From: CAVXTT01 sp963764685
Lineage (GTDB): Bacteria; Bacteroidota; Ignavibacteria; Ignavibacteriales; Ignavibacteriaceae
Direction: 5' to 3'
Assembly (NCBI GenBank): GCA_963764685.1
Contig: CAVXTT010000017.1
Span: forward strand, 62,001 to 126,000
Length of the DNA stretch: 64,000 nucleotides
Made by a program: the position numbers and the translations under genes. The notes under the pieces were generated by a model. That model worked only from the letters and a program-made list of their open reading frames with translations. It was not told the DNA's origin and searched no databases. Within the stretch, counting starts at the first letter, position 1, and each line of letters begins with the position of its first letter. Below, piece by piece: positions 49,297 to 61,041 of the stretch.

Positions 49297-50132
49297 TTAT
49301 TCTTTAATTCCGGTCGACGCCATACTTTGTATAAAATATTTCTGGAAGAACAGATATGCCAGCACTATCGGTAAGGCTAATACCACTGCCGATGCAAGCT
49401 TAACTCCTAGTTGAGATTCTGCTCTTCCGCCGACTGCAAACAAGGTAACAAGCTGCGGCATTGTCATTAAATTTTCATCCCGTATTACAATTAACGGCCA
49501 TAAGTACTTCATTCCAGGAAGCCATAAAAGTTATTATTCCGATTGTAATTATTGCTGGCATTGAATTTGGCCAGAGTATCCTGAATATTATCTGCATCTC
49601 ATTACATCCATCAATTCTGGCAGCATCAATTAAACTGTCAGGAATGGATTTAAAATATTGTCTGAACATAATTATGCTTAATGCATTTATCAGATAGGGG
49701 ACAATTAAAGCCAGATAGGTATCGATCCATCCAAACTTTACCATAATTATATATTGAGGAATTAGAGTAATCTGGAAAGGCAATGTCATCGTAAAAATTA
49801 TTATGTAAAAAATTAAATCCCTTCCTTTAAATACAAGTTTGGATAATGCATAACCGATCATAGAGCCAAAAATCAGAACACCTATCGTAATAGAAGAAGC
49901 AACAATAAGACTATTAAAAAAGGCTCCGCCTATCGGTATCTTATCAAGCATCTGAGAATAACTGCTTAAGGTAAGTGATTCGGGTAAAAAAGTTAGGTTA
50001 CCTAATCTCATTTTCCGGTGCAACAGAACCCATCACCATCCAATAGAACGGGTAAACAAATAATCAAGGCACTTACAGCTAAGAGCAGTATAAAACAATA
50101 TTGATTTTAATCTTTTCAATGTTCTTTCTCAA
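49297..50132 (-). CDS. Sugar ABC transporter permease (MalG type)
   Basis: Inner-membrane channel subunit. A TTG at 50132 overlaps the stop of the upstream permease (TTGA, 50129-50132). Frame changes near 50085, 50040 and 49510 must be joined. The repaired protein has helices LLLAVSALIICLPV, FFNSLIVASSITIGVLIFG, LIFYIIIFTMTLPFQITLI and LPIVLAYLFFQKYFIQ. The EAA-like loop that contacts the ATPase is SLIDAARIDGCNEMQIIFRI. The GNLTFLPESLTLSSYSQML segment after helix 1 is typical of MalG-type carbohydrate permeases. About 275 residues. Confidence 0.85.
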
Positions 50133-50978
50133 TAAATTTTCTTTGAACCATAACCACAGCCAAGAATTATAAAGGCAAAGAACAAACCTAATGTTGCAGC
50201 ATATCCCATATGATAATAGAAGAAACCCTGTTTATAAATATAAAGAACAGCAGACATAGTACTGTTCAAAGGACCGCCGCCTGTCATTATATACGGTTCG
50301 ATAAATAATGAAAATCCTCCGATTGTTGAAAGAATGACAACCATAAAAATGGTCGGGTTTATCATTGGCAAAGTAATTTTGAAGAATTTTTGTAAATGTG
50401 TTGCACCTTCAAGATCAGCAGCTTCATAATATTGAGTCGGAACAGTCTGGAGTCCAACCAAAAAAAGAATAATGTAAAGTCCAACATTTTTCCAAGTTGC
50501 CATTAATGCAATTGAGGTCATAGCAACATTAGGATCTGTTAACCATCCGACTTTGTCTAGCCCGATCTGAGTTAGAAGTCTGTTTAGTAACCCTGTATCA
50601 TACCCGTATAATTGCTGCCATAAAATTGAAACTACAACTCCTGAAACAATTACCGGGAGAAAAAAAGCCCCTCTGAATAGTCCTCTTGAATTTAATTTTT
50701 TGATTTAATATTTCAGCAAGAAACAAAGCCACTATTATCTGAAGAGGTATATGAATGACTAAAAATATTAATGTATTCCCGATAGACTTTAAGAAAGTTT
50801 CATCGTTAAATAAAGTTATATAATTACTGAGGCCGGAGTACTCCATCGGCGAGATTATATTCCATTTATGGAATGTAAGTATTACAGAAAAGACAACGGG
50901 AAATGCGACAAAAAGAAAAAAATGAATTATATATGGAGAAACCAGGAGGTAGGGCAATATTTTCTTTCTATTTGTCAC
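50129..50978 (-). CDS. Sugar ABC transporter permease (MalF/UgpA type)
   Basis: First channel subunit. It starts MTNRKKILPYLLVSPYIIHF and continues with SVILTFHKWNIISPMEYSGL and NTLIFLVIHIPLQIIVALFL. A frame change near 50680-50690 and one near 50550 precede the remaining helices (NVGLYIILFLVGLQTVP) and the EAA loop (YYEAADLEGATHLQKFFKIT). GGFSLFIEPYIMTGGGPLNS near the C terminus is typical of MalF-type subunits. About 283 residues. Its ATG lies 11 bases beyond the stop of the solute-binding protein gene. Confidence 0.85.
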
Positions 50979-50989
50979 TTCTAAATGCT

Positions 50990-52290
50990 CTATTTCAGAA
51001 ATAATAAATTAACAGCATCTGATGCATCTTTTAGAGCCTGCTCGGGAGTTTTTTCACCATAAACTACACAAGCTTCATATTCCTGCGATATAAGGTCAAA
51101 AACTTCTTTCAGTACAGGTGAAGCATCCGTCCCTCTTACATATTTTGACTGCTCAGCAAAGATCTTCATTTTTGGATTGCTGTCGAAATATTCCTGAAAA
51201 AAAGGATCTGAACTTAAGATTTCTTCTCCTTGGAAGCTGATTTGTAATTTTTAAGAGACGTAAATCTCCGGAGCTAGCAATCATTGTTTTAATAAAATTC
51301 CAGGCTGACAAAGGATCTTTACAGGTTTTAAAAATTACTATGTTTTTGGGATCACCATAAGTGTAAACAGGTCCTTTGTGTCCGTCAGGAACGGGCATAA
51401 AAGTGTATTCATACTCAAAACCTTCCGGCTTAAATTTTTCAGCGTGGGCTATTTCCCAGGGCCCGGTAAAGCGTGTTGCAATTATGCCATGCAAGAAAGA
51501 CATCCTGTCTGGCGGATAACTGTTCCTTTGCAAAATATTCTTTCTTGTATAAAGTCTGAAGAAATCTGAATACATCAATAGCTATTTATTGTTAAAAACT
51601 GCCTTATTGTCCTTTACTAAGGGCGCACCACCGGAAGCAGCAAGATATAGCGGATAAAAATCAAAGAACCTTTGCCACCAGGTAACAATTACTTCCGAAT
51701 ACCCGAACCATCTGTCAATATATCCGTCGCCATCAAAATCTTTTTGAAATTTTTGTGAGTGCATTGAAAAATTCACTGTATGTCCTGGGTGGATTATGCT
51801 AGACCCAATCTTCATTTAGAAGGTTAACATTATAAATCAGCATAATCGGGTTAATTTTCCAGGGTATCTGATAAATATGACCATCAAGTGATTTGATTTC
51901 CTCAATAACGGCACTATCGCAGCGATCATAAAGAAAATCAAGAAATCCCTTTAAGTGAATCCATAGGCAACTAAAACACCTGCCTGGGCATACGCTTCAA
52001 CATCTCCCTGCCACATATTGGAATAAATATCAGGGGTTGTATTACCTACAACCGCTGCCAGTATAATTTCCTCGCTTGATCGTCCTTCCGGAACAGGTTG
52101 ATATTTTACCTGATCCCGGGGGTTATTCATGTTCCATTCATCTGTACTTTCTTTGGCGAACTTTATTTCATCGATATTATTAGAACACCAGTATAAAATT
52201 TCATCACGGGAATCCTTATTAGTTCTGCTGCAGCCGGTTAAAATGCTAGTAAGCAACACCAGCATAACAATATTTTAATATATTATTCAT
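50990..52290 (-). CDS. Sugar-binding lipoprotein of the ABC importer, frame-broken
   Basis: Periplasmic substrate-binding subunit. The ATG at 52290 overlaps the upstream stop (ATGA, 52287-52290). After one frame change the signal ends in the lipobox LTGC, followed by ILYWCSNNIDEIKFAKESTD. PDIYSNMWQGDVEAYAQAGV, KDFDGDGYIDRWFGYSEVIV, and IIATRFTGPWEIAHAEKF...GPVYTYGDPKN are typical of extracellular solute-binding family 1. Frame changes occur near 52270, 51950, 51830, 51580 and 51230. The end reads YGEKTPEQALKDASDAVNLL and stops at 50990. About 430 residues. KDFDGDGYIDRW is an unusual calcium-loop-like sequence within such a protein. Confidence 0.82.
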
Positions 52291-53807
52291 TCCCAGCTGG
52301 CCCAATCATTATCGATCGAAGGAAAGGCTAACCTTGGGATCAGATTACCCCTCTTTACGATATACATATCAATAGCCTTTTTATCATTTTCAGATGATAC
52401 TTTTATTTTACTGAGTACATCTTCATTGATGCTGATTTTATATTTTTTCTTCAATTCAAGAATCTTATGAAGAATTTTTTCTGAAAGTATTTCGCTCATT
52501 ATTTCCGACTCGGAATACTTCTTGTTCTCCAACAGATTCATTTCATCTGATTTCAATGTGATCTGATTTGCCAATTCATTTCTGTATGCACTATAAGCTA
52601 TTTTATCTTTCCACCAATCTGATTGTTTTTTTACCCAGGGAACTTCATCATATCCTTTCTTTACAGCTGAATCCATCAACAGTTTGTCCCTTACCATAAC
52701 CCATATTAAATTTTCCAAAGATTTTGAAAATTCAGTTAAATCATTTTTCAAAAATTTAATGTACTGTTCCCTGTTTCGGTACCATATGATAAATTCATCT
52801 ATTGAGTAATTATGATTGGTACCGGTTACTAAAGAAATACCGGGATATTTGGAATCTACTATTAATTCCCAGATTGTTTAATGCCGAATCTAATTTGCTG
52901 TCAAGACCCCACTCAGAATATTTTTCAGGTGAAAGAATGAATTTCCCTACATAGGATCTGAGAATATTAAATGCATCTCGTTTTAATAATGGGTTTTTCA
53001 CTGTCAAATAAACTTTTTACATATTGATCTGATAAAATCTGCCATTTTACTTTTTGTAAGTGCTTCAATAGATTCAGATCTAAGTTTATTTTGCTCAGAT
53101 TCAGTAGTAATTAAATTTTTCCAAATATTATCAATCTTAATTATATACCAGCCGTCATCAGTATGAATAGGGGCAGAAATATTTCCTGCTTTTAAGGTGT
53201 CGAGAATTTGTGCAAAGATGGGATTTTTCAGATAAATATTATATAGACTGCTTTTCATCTCTCTATCATCAGCTAAAACCGAATCATTTAATTGGGCATG
53301 AAAAAGAGAATCAAATGAATTCTATGTTTCTTAATTCTATAAAATAATCTTCAATAGACTGCTTGCTGTCGGTGTATAGCCATCTGATTTCATATTCGAT
53401 AAGTTTCTTTTCTATAACTTTATCAATTTCAGATTCACTTATCTCCACCTTTGGCAGTATCTCTTTTTTGAATAATTCTTCTGCGGCTAAATCAGATTCG
53501 ATATCACTAAATATTCCCCTTTTATAATCCTGATCTAAAACGCCCTCTTCATATCCCTCCAGTGCAAGAAGTTTTTCATTGATGATGATAGTTTAGATGT
53601 ATCTCTTTGGAATTTCTGTTTCCTTTTAGGAAATGCAGGACCAAATTCATAGCTGTAATAAAATTCTTCTGCAGTAATATTAATTGTATCAACCTGTGCA
53701 ACAATTTCTTCTTTATTAATATTATTCTGATTTGTTTCAGTAAACAGGTCCTGAGAAAAGCTGTCGCTTAAATTTAACAGTAGTAAAAGGAATACGAATG
53801 TCTTCAA
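52287..53807 (-). CDS. Exported parvulin-like peptidyl-prolyl isomerase, frame-broken
   Basis: Likely a periplasmic chaperone/isomerase like SurA or PrsA. A signal peptide (KTFVFLLLLLNLSDSFSQ) starts the protein. A helical SurA_N-like region (VDTINITAEEFYYSYEFGPA; KRGIFSDIESDLAAEELFKK) is followed by a PpiC-like segment FAQILDTLKAGNISAPIHTD then DGWYIIKIDNI, and a long helical C-terminal part. Frame changes near 53550, 53300, 53005 and 52820 must be joined; about 505 residues. The stop overlaps the start of the sugar-binding lipoprotein gene (ATGA), so the two are translationally coupled. It may help fold the exported proteins of this locus. Confidence 0.75.
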
Positions 53808-53852
53808 TGTTATATTATAGAAACTGTGAAGAAAAATTTCAAAACATAATTA

Positions 53853-54888
53853 TTAAAATTTTATACCTAACGAAAAATTATGTACATTTGTTAATCGTCC
53901 GAAGTCTCTGTAAGCATAATCAAAATTAACCGCAGCTGTGCTTAAAAGCATTTTCGAATTTACACCCACACCGAGTGATAACCCGCCTTCAGCATCCTGT
54001 AGGAATAATGAATTATAACCTCCTCTGAGTGATAAATAACCCATAAATGAAAATTCAGCACCGACATTTAAACTCTGGTAATCATTATTTGGTACTAAAG
54101 CATCGGCAGAGACAATAAGCTTATAATCATCAGAATTAACAACAGGAGATGAAACACCTAATCTGGAAATAAAGCGGTAAATCCCAGGAATCTAATTCAA
54201 TGTTAGCAGGAATATTCTCATTTGAACCTTGTTTCGTTTCATCTACCCGGATAAAGTATCTTGCATCCCTTCCTTCAAGACGCATAGGGGTTCCAAAATT
54301 TGATAATACAGCACCTATTGTCATTCCCCCCAGGAGATCAGTCCTGAAAACAGTACCGGCATCAATTGCAAATGCAGATGAGCTCATATGCCAGATAGTT
54401 TGTTTAATATATTTAGCTGTTATACCAACAGAAAATCTCTCAGTCAGGAATCTTGCATATGAAAGACCAATAGCAAGATCGCCAGCACTAAAATTTTCAC
54501 CTGTTCCTTCCGGCTGCTCTACGGTTCTCACTTTCATATCATCCATCGAAAGGGAGGTAAAACTAAATCCTAAATTTCCGAAATCTCCTAAGGGTAGAAT
54601 CAAACCCGCATAATCAAATTTTGTGTCTGCTATCCAATCGGTATGTGCTAATATTACTTCATATTGAGTATGTGCAGCAATCCCGCCAACATTCCAGTAT
54701 AAAGCTGAAGCATCATTAACGAGGCCGACAAAGGCCCCTCCCATCCCATTTGCAGCTGCACCAACCCCTATTTCTAGAAAGGAGGCGGCAGTTGTACCGG
54801 TCTTCGATACATTTTGCGCATAGAGATTCGGAATCCCCGACATAAGCATTAGTAATAAAAATATTTTTGCACGAGTAATAAAATACAT
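53853..54888 (-). CDS. PorV/PorQ-like outer-membrane beta-barrel
   Basis: FadL-like barrel of the type used as shuttle or attachment partner for T9SS cargo. The ATG at 54888 has AGAGGAC upstream. The signal peptide is FLLLMLMSGIPNLYAQ. KTGTTAASFLEIGVGAAANG then MGGAFVGLVNDASALYWNVG is the hallmark start of PorV/PorQ family proteins. Amphipathic strands follow (LGFSFTSLSMDDMKVRTVEQ; GLSYARFLTERFSVGITAKY). One frame change near 54165 leads to FSFMGYLSLRGGYNSLFLQD and a final strand NVHNFSLGIKF. About 344 residues. It sits between a large secreted protein and the isomerase, inside the sugar locus. Confidence 0.82.
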
Positions 54889-54920
54889 AACGTCCTCTTG
54901 CAATAAATTTAAGGATTTCA

Positions 54921-57900
54921 TTATTTCACAATTGCAAACTTTCCAATTTGTTCACCAATTCCCGGTGCGTCAACGTGAAAGATATATACGCCGAAAGCTA
55001 TATCCATTCCATCTTTTGAAACCAGATCCCAGCCTTCCTGTCCATCCGCAATGGTACTGGAGTGTTCAATCGTATCAACAAGCTTTCCGCTGATGGTATA
55101 AATTCTAATTGTGCATTCATTTGGTAAATGAATAAAAAATATTCTTCTCTCACCTCTTCCAACTTCAGTTGATAGGGGTTCCCATGAGGCTGCACCGACA
55201 TAAGGGTTGGGAACGACAGCAATATTAGCTAATTCAGACTGAGCCTTAGACTTATCTAAACCCTGAGCTTTGGTAGTAAATTCATAAAACTCACCTTCTC
55301 TGAATGGTTTTGTATTGACAAATTTAAAAACATCTCCAACTTGCGGTGGTCTTTGATCAACTTCGGCAATTGATGTATCTTTAATTAAGCTAACAGACCA
55401 GCTTACGTGCAGATTTGAAAAATTAGTTGCCTGTTTTCCCAATGAATCACCGAAGACAAAAAATATAGCATCGCTGTCGTTGAAAACCTGATCGGCATTT
55501 GCATCACGAAAGATGAATTGGAAATGCTCTGTATCCTCTGTGATATTTTTAATTGTAATATTTGACTGAATTGGCTGACTAAAGCTGGTTGCGGGAAATG
55601 ATAAATCTCCCTGCCCTGGTTCAGTAAAATGAATTTCAAAGTCAGCAGGATAATCTATTTTTTTCCCTTGATATGCAGCCGCATACCTGGGATCAAAACC
55701 CAGCTGAACAATATAATTACTGCTCCCCGTAACCCAGCCGGAATTACCAAAATCAATTGTTACGAGTGTATCACTGGTAATATTAACTGCAAAACCATCA
55801 ACTATCGGAGTCTGTTCATTAATCCCGCTTATAGTCCGTAAATTCAACAAAGTATCACCTGGCACTACATTTATTATGGAATATTCAGGGTGTGCTGAAT
55901 TATGGTATGGTTCGTCATCAAAAAATTCCAGCCGATAAGTATTAAATTCTTTTACGGAATCAGGATTTAGTATGGAAATTGAAATTTCACCCGTACCAGG
56001 ACCACTTCCTTCAAATGATTGTATTTCCGGTGCTATATAACCTGCAGCCGGTGCCCTTGGAGTCATTACAGCTGTATTAATATCAGTGGTTATATTTCCA
56101 TTAATATCCTTCTTGAGAATTGTGGTTGTTTCTGAAGGAGGAATACCCTCAATATTTCCTTCAATGGTTACGGTTTCAAATCCTTTATCATATGCAGCAA
56201 TAGCATAATAATATGTTTGGCCGTTTTGTACAGTTGTATCTATAAAAGAATGTTTAATACCCGAATCATTCCCTAGAAAAAATTTTGCTCCCTCTACATC
56301 GATTGGATGGAGTCCTTTTACACCATCTATTAAATCAAACTGGGCAATCGGTGATCTGTATACCGGTTTACCATATGCATCTGTTATAATTTTGTTCTCA
56401 AGAAAGTTTGGTTCCGTGGATCGGTAAACTCTATAACCTTCAAAGTTTAGTGTCTGATAAAATGGATCGAAAGTTGTTTCTGCCCGGTCATCCCAATAAA
56501 GAGTCACTTTGCCATCACCGGGCACGGCAGTTAATATAGGTTTCTCGGGCGGCTTGGCAAAACGGTAATTAGCATTATAGATTTGCTGAACAGTTTTCTT
56601 TCTTCTGAAGATATCATCCGTGTTAATCCCAAAGATCATCGACATTGAAAATCTTTCCGTTTCACCTGCCTCCTCAGTTTGTCCCGTTACTGTGGAATAT
56701 GTATTCCTTCCCAACATACTAAAAAGATAACTTGAGAAATAATTAGCAAGATTAACTCCAACAAGGGTTTGACCGTGAGGAGAAGGCAAAGCTGAAAGCA
56801 CTTGCCAGTTTTCTTCATCATTATCCAATTCGTACAAATGAACAGCATAAATTGCAAATCCTGTTAATCCTAATTGATCAGATTCATCTTTGTCCAGAAT
56901 ACCAAAATTTGGTTCACCCTGATCAGGCCTTCCGTTACCTTCAGTTCCGTCAATATCCGGACCAGAATAACCTTCATCAAAAGGACCTATTCCGTCAGTC
57001 CCGACATCATCCCGGAGTAATTCACCTTCATCCCATTGACCATTTTCATTTTGATCAAAATATGATCTCCAATTAGCGTTTTCATCTGCATCCCAGTGAG
57101 GCCCCCAGGAATAGCCATAAAATTCCGAAAATTTCGTAGTGTCCTGAAAAGGATTTCTAAGAAACGGATCTTCATTAGGATTATTGATAAAAGAAACCGG
57201 CAGGTTGTCACGCTTTTCGTCAGTAGGGCCATCTGCATCATTGTCAATATTGTCATCAGGAACACCCGGGCTTTCAAGAAATGCATATCCGGCATATCCA
57301 ACAGGGCTCCAGTTTCCCGGGCTTCCATAGGGAACAGTTGACCAGGAATAGGACATATCTAATAATTCATTATAATCACCAGCATTATTTGAAGAATTGT
57401 CGTGACCGCCAATTCCCCAATCAACATACTGGGCAAATAAAGTTTTTTGATAATCGTACGTGCCCATATTCGTTATTTCATAATACCAGAAAATAGCGTC
57501 TTCAGCTAAAACCTGAGACCATTGGAAACCCCGTGCCCTGACCTGCATTCCTAATCCTCCTCTTGAGGGATCATCAGCATCAGGAGTAAAGTTATGCTCT
57601 AACAGATATTCTCTGTCTTCATTATCATCAAATACAAAGTAAGTTTCTACATCAGCATTAAAAACGCCCTTACCAAAAAATCCATTCCAGTTATTATCCC
57701 AATCGGCTGGTCTATCCGGCCAGTTAGAAGGCCAGGTGGCTGGATCGTCGCTTCGGGCAGGAGAGCTGCTAAAAGGATTAGAGTATCCCGGCAAAGGCCA
57801 CCAGCCATAAGTTACTCCTGTTGCAGGATCGTAACGGGTAAATTCATAGTAATTAGATTCAAGCGGATGTATTATATTACCGGCCGGGTCTGATAGCTTC

Positions 57901-58176
57901 AGCCTGAACAATTATTGCAACTCCATCTACATAGGTATGATTGGTCCCCTTGGGCCATACGCCACTCCTGCTTGGTTCATTTTCCCAATCTGCTATTTCT
58001 CCGAAATTATAATACACAGTTGCCGCAAGATTACCATCCATAAATCCTTTTCTTGTCTCATTGTGGTCGCCTTTATTTTTATCGACTATCCTCTGACTGA
58101 TGATAAAATCAGAATTGATAAAAAATATTATCACAACCAGAATTATGAAACTTGAAGTAATTCTTTTTATCAACAT
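54921..58176 (-). CDS. Very large secreted protein with FnIII-like domains
   Basis: About 1085 residues after one frame change near 57900. A signal or anchor helix (SFIILVVIIFFINSDF) is followed by a long N-terminal region with many Asp/Asn/Gly calcium-like segments (VPDDNIDNDADGPTDE; YFDQNENGQWDEGE) and EDAIFWYYEITNMGTYDYQK. An FnIII-like domain is seen at PEKPILTAVPGDGKVTLYWD. The C terminus ends VPNPYVGAASWEPLS, IRIYTISGKLVDTIEHSST and GVYIFHVDAPGIGEQIGKFA, an atypical T9SS-like sorting region. Such proteins regularly occur between TonB receptors and PorV-like barrels in Ignavibacteria, where they may act as surface-exposed ligand-capture partners. Function not established. Confidence 0.7.
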
Positions 58177-58191
58177 TTATACTCCCATCAT

Positions 58192-60947
58192 CTAAAATGA
58201 AAAATCAGCCCCTATAATGATTTGCCTGGGTGCTGAGTAAAAATCGGGTCTGGTAAAAAATTCCTGAGTTGTATTTACACCTCTTGGTGGAGTTTGATTT
58301 CTTGTAAGTTCTAATGTATATCCTGCTCTTCCGGTATCACCGAAAACATTAAGTTCATTAAGTGTATCAAAAAGGTTATAAATTTTGGCGAATACTGAAA
58401 AATTCACACCGGCTATTTGAAGATATTTTGTCAAATAAAAATCCACACCGAAATAACCCGGTTTATTATCGCTGTTTTCAAGTCCTGTCCGCTGATTTTG
58501 CAGAGATGGTGTATAAGGCAGACCTGATCCGAGCCGCCCGATAAAACTTGCAATGTAATCATCCGGTATACCCAGTGTTAAAGTAAATCTAAGAGTATGA
58601 GTGCCGTCCCAGTCTAAAGGGACAAGCTGCTTGTTTTCCTGGATAGGCGGATTTGCCTGTGCATTATTAAATGCGGCATTAGGATCAGATGCAGTTCCTT
58701 TTGCAACCTGGAAAGTATAATCTAACGTTGCACCTATACCGGAAGTAAATCTCTTTTCGAATGACAGGGTAATTCCTTTTACTGAACCATAATCTTTATT
58801 TACAAGCTTGCTGAATTTTCTAAATTCATTTTTAATATAAATCTCTGAGCCTAATAAGTTTCTTATATCTTTATAATAACCAGTAACCGTAATTCCTAAT
58901 ATCATCAGTTAAAGCCTGCTGCAAACCTATTTCATACATAATGGTCTGCTGCGGTTTAAGATCTGTATTCCCGATTGTATTGCCAATATTTTCAGGGAAG
59001 TCACCTGTAAGGGGAATCCTGAAATTGGGATTACGGTAAAGATTTTCGAAATGGAGGTATCTGAAAAAAATGACCATACGAAATATGAATTGCACCCCTG
59101 TCAGATATAGGATATGACAATCCAATCCTTGGACTCAACTGATATTTTGATGTAGCTTTTTCCATCAATGAATCGGGAAATGGGGGCTGAAGTTCATCCA
59201 GTACATTTATTTTATTTGGATCTTTTAAATATTGTCCGTCAGGTTCAAAATAGTCGAATCTTACACCAGCATTAACAATTAAATAATCAATCTCTATTTT
59301 ATCCTGGATGTAATAAGCGAATTGATATGGATTAGCCTGATACGTGTTAAAATTAAAAGCCCCGGCTGAAGGTATCGTTGGTTTAAAATTCGATGTTGCA
59401 TCAATAATTATTTGAAAATCTTCATATTCCAAATCGTGATAAGTGAATTCGAGTCCGGTTTTAATTTGATTTATATTATCAACCTGCCATGTAAAATCAG
59501 ATTTTCCGGTATAGCTGGTTGTCGTATGATTGAAATGCCAGTTTTCTGTTCCGCCGGTTAAAAAAGCATTCCCGCTTACATCCTTCTTCCTGTCCGGATT
59601 AATATAGCTGTATCCGGTATACACAGGAACTCCTGCGCCATTGTAAGTAACTGTTGTAGCAAAGGGATCTTCATAGACATATTGTTTAAATTCCGACCTG
59701 AGACCCGAAGCAGAAAAATCAATAAATGCAGAGTTACTAAACAGCAATGTATAACTTGCAATGCCTAAATAACTTTTTTGATATTTAGTATAATCGCCGT
59801 CAGGATTGAGTTGATATAAGATGATTATAATCCTTGTATTCATTATCCTGGTAAAGTCCGGTGAATACAATTCCTTTCCCCCCGCCGACATTAAGAGCCA
59901 ATTTACCTTGTAAGGATAATCTCCTGTTGAAATTCATCGGTACATAGGAACTGTCACCCGTGGAACCGACATACCAGTCAGCAGAATTATTTGCAGAGAA
60001 ATTGGAAGAATCGGATGGATTAAAAACCCTTTGACCATAAATATAACCCTCATCATAATTATATCTTCCGGATATGAAAAATTTTACTAAATTTTCAATC
60101 CCGGGAACAGGACCGCCAATATTTCCCTGAATATTATAAACACCGTGTTGGACTGATATCATCTATATTTGTGAAATATATCGTCATGTGAACTAACATA
60201 ATCACCAAAATAAGCAGATATATTTCCATCTAATTTATCTTCTGCAATTTTTGTAACCTGATTTACCACACCCGATTGCGCATCACCATATTCAGCATTA
60301 AAAGTACCGACAAGCACCTGAACTTCTTCAATACTGTTTACCTCGGCTGATAATGATGACTGACCGGAGTACACATCATTTACCGGAACTCCGTCAATCA
60401 GATATCTTACTTCATCACTTCTGCCCCCTCTAAAATGTCCGTTAATAACTCCGGCCTGTAAATTTACAACTGAAGATACATCTTCAAGCGGCAGCATCGA
60501 AATATCATCACCGCTGATTGTTTGTTCAGTTGAGGTTAAATCTTTTCTGACAATTGATTTTTCTGCTGTAACCAGAACTTCTTCAAATTGTATTGATTCC
60601 GGATGTTAACTCAAAATCAATTTTTGTGGTTTGATCTATTGATACTCTTACTTTCTGAAAAGTGAATGAAGAATAACCAATCATTGAGGCTTTAACCTCA
60701 TATTCACCGGGCGGTATATTCAGGATAAAATAATTGCCGTCAATATCAGTAGATGCCCCCATAAAGCTGTACCAATAAGTATAACATTTGCTCCTATCAG
60801 CGCTTCACCTGTATTTTTATCAGTTATTTTACCTGCAATCTTTCCTGTTGTACCGGCAAAAATACAAGTTCCAGCCAGAGAGAATAATACAATTATCGCA
60901 AATGCAAATATTTTATTATGATTATTAATAGTGAACATTACATCCAC
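58192..60947 (-). CDS. TonB-dependent outer-membrane receptor, heavily frame-broken
   Basis: Imports a bulky ligand across the outer membrane. Start ATG 60947 (or 60938). After the signal sequence comes a carboxypeptidase-regulatory-like domain (GKIAGKITDKNTGEALIGAN). The TonB-box-like QFEEVLVTAEKSIV follows, then the plug with GVINGHFRGGRSDEVRYLID, GVPVNDVYSGQSSLSAEVNS and FNAEYGDAQSGVVNQVTK. The barrel includes RFDYFEPDGQYLKDPNKI, IGLSYPISDRGAIHISYGHF and a final strand ending IIGADFSF. At least seven frame changes; repaired length about 910 residues. The plug resembles Oar/CarbopepD_reg receptors rather than SusC, and no SusD gene is nearby. It is the first gene after a hairpin (60996-61021) and may start a sub-transcript. 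Confidence 0.85.
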
Positions 60948-60995
60948 CCATTATTATCTGAAAAAAAATTATTTACTTATAATTACGTAAATAAG

Positions 60996-61021
60996 ATGGG
61001 TGCTGAATTATCAGCACCCAT
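60996..61021 (-). terminator. 11-bp perfect hairpin between T9SS protein and TonB receptor genes
   Basis: ATGGGTGCTGA (60996-61006), loop ATTA, TCAGCACCCAT (61011-61021). It lies 20 bases after the T9SS gene stop and about 50 bases before the receptor start. Without a T-run directly after it, it may be a partial terminator, an RNA-stabilising end or a palindromic operator. Confidence 0.55.
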
Positions 61022-61041
61022 GAAAATCGAAATGAACTTTT

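Noticed and set aside
54200..54613. 137-codon plus-strand open frame
   Set aside because: Antisense to the PorV-like gene, no ribosome site, no recognisable domain.
58192..60947. TonB receptor considered as SusC
   Set aside because: Plug sequence and absence of any SusD-like lipoprotein gene beside it point to an Oar/CarbopepD_reg type receptor.
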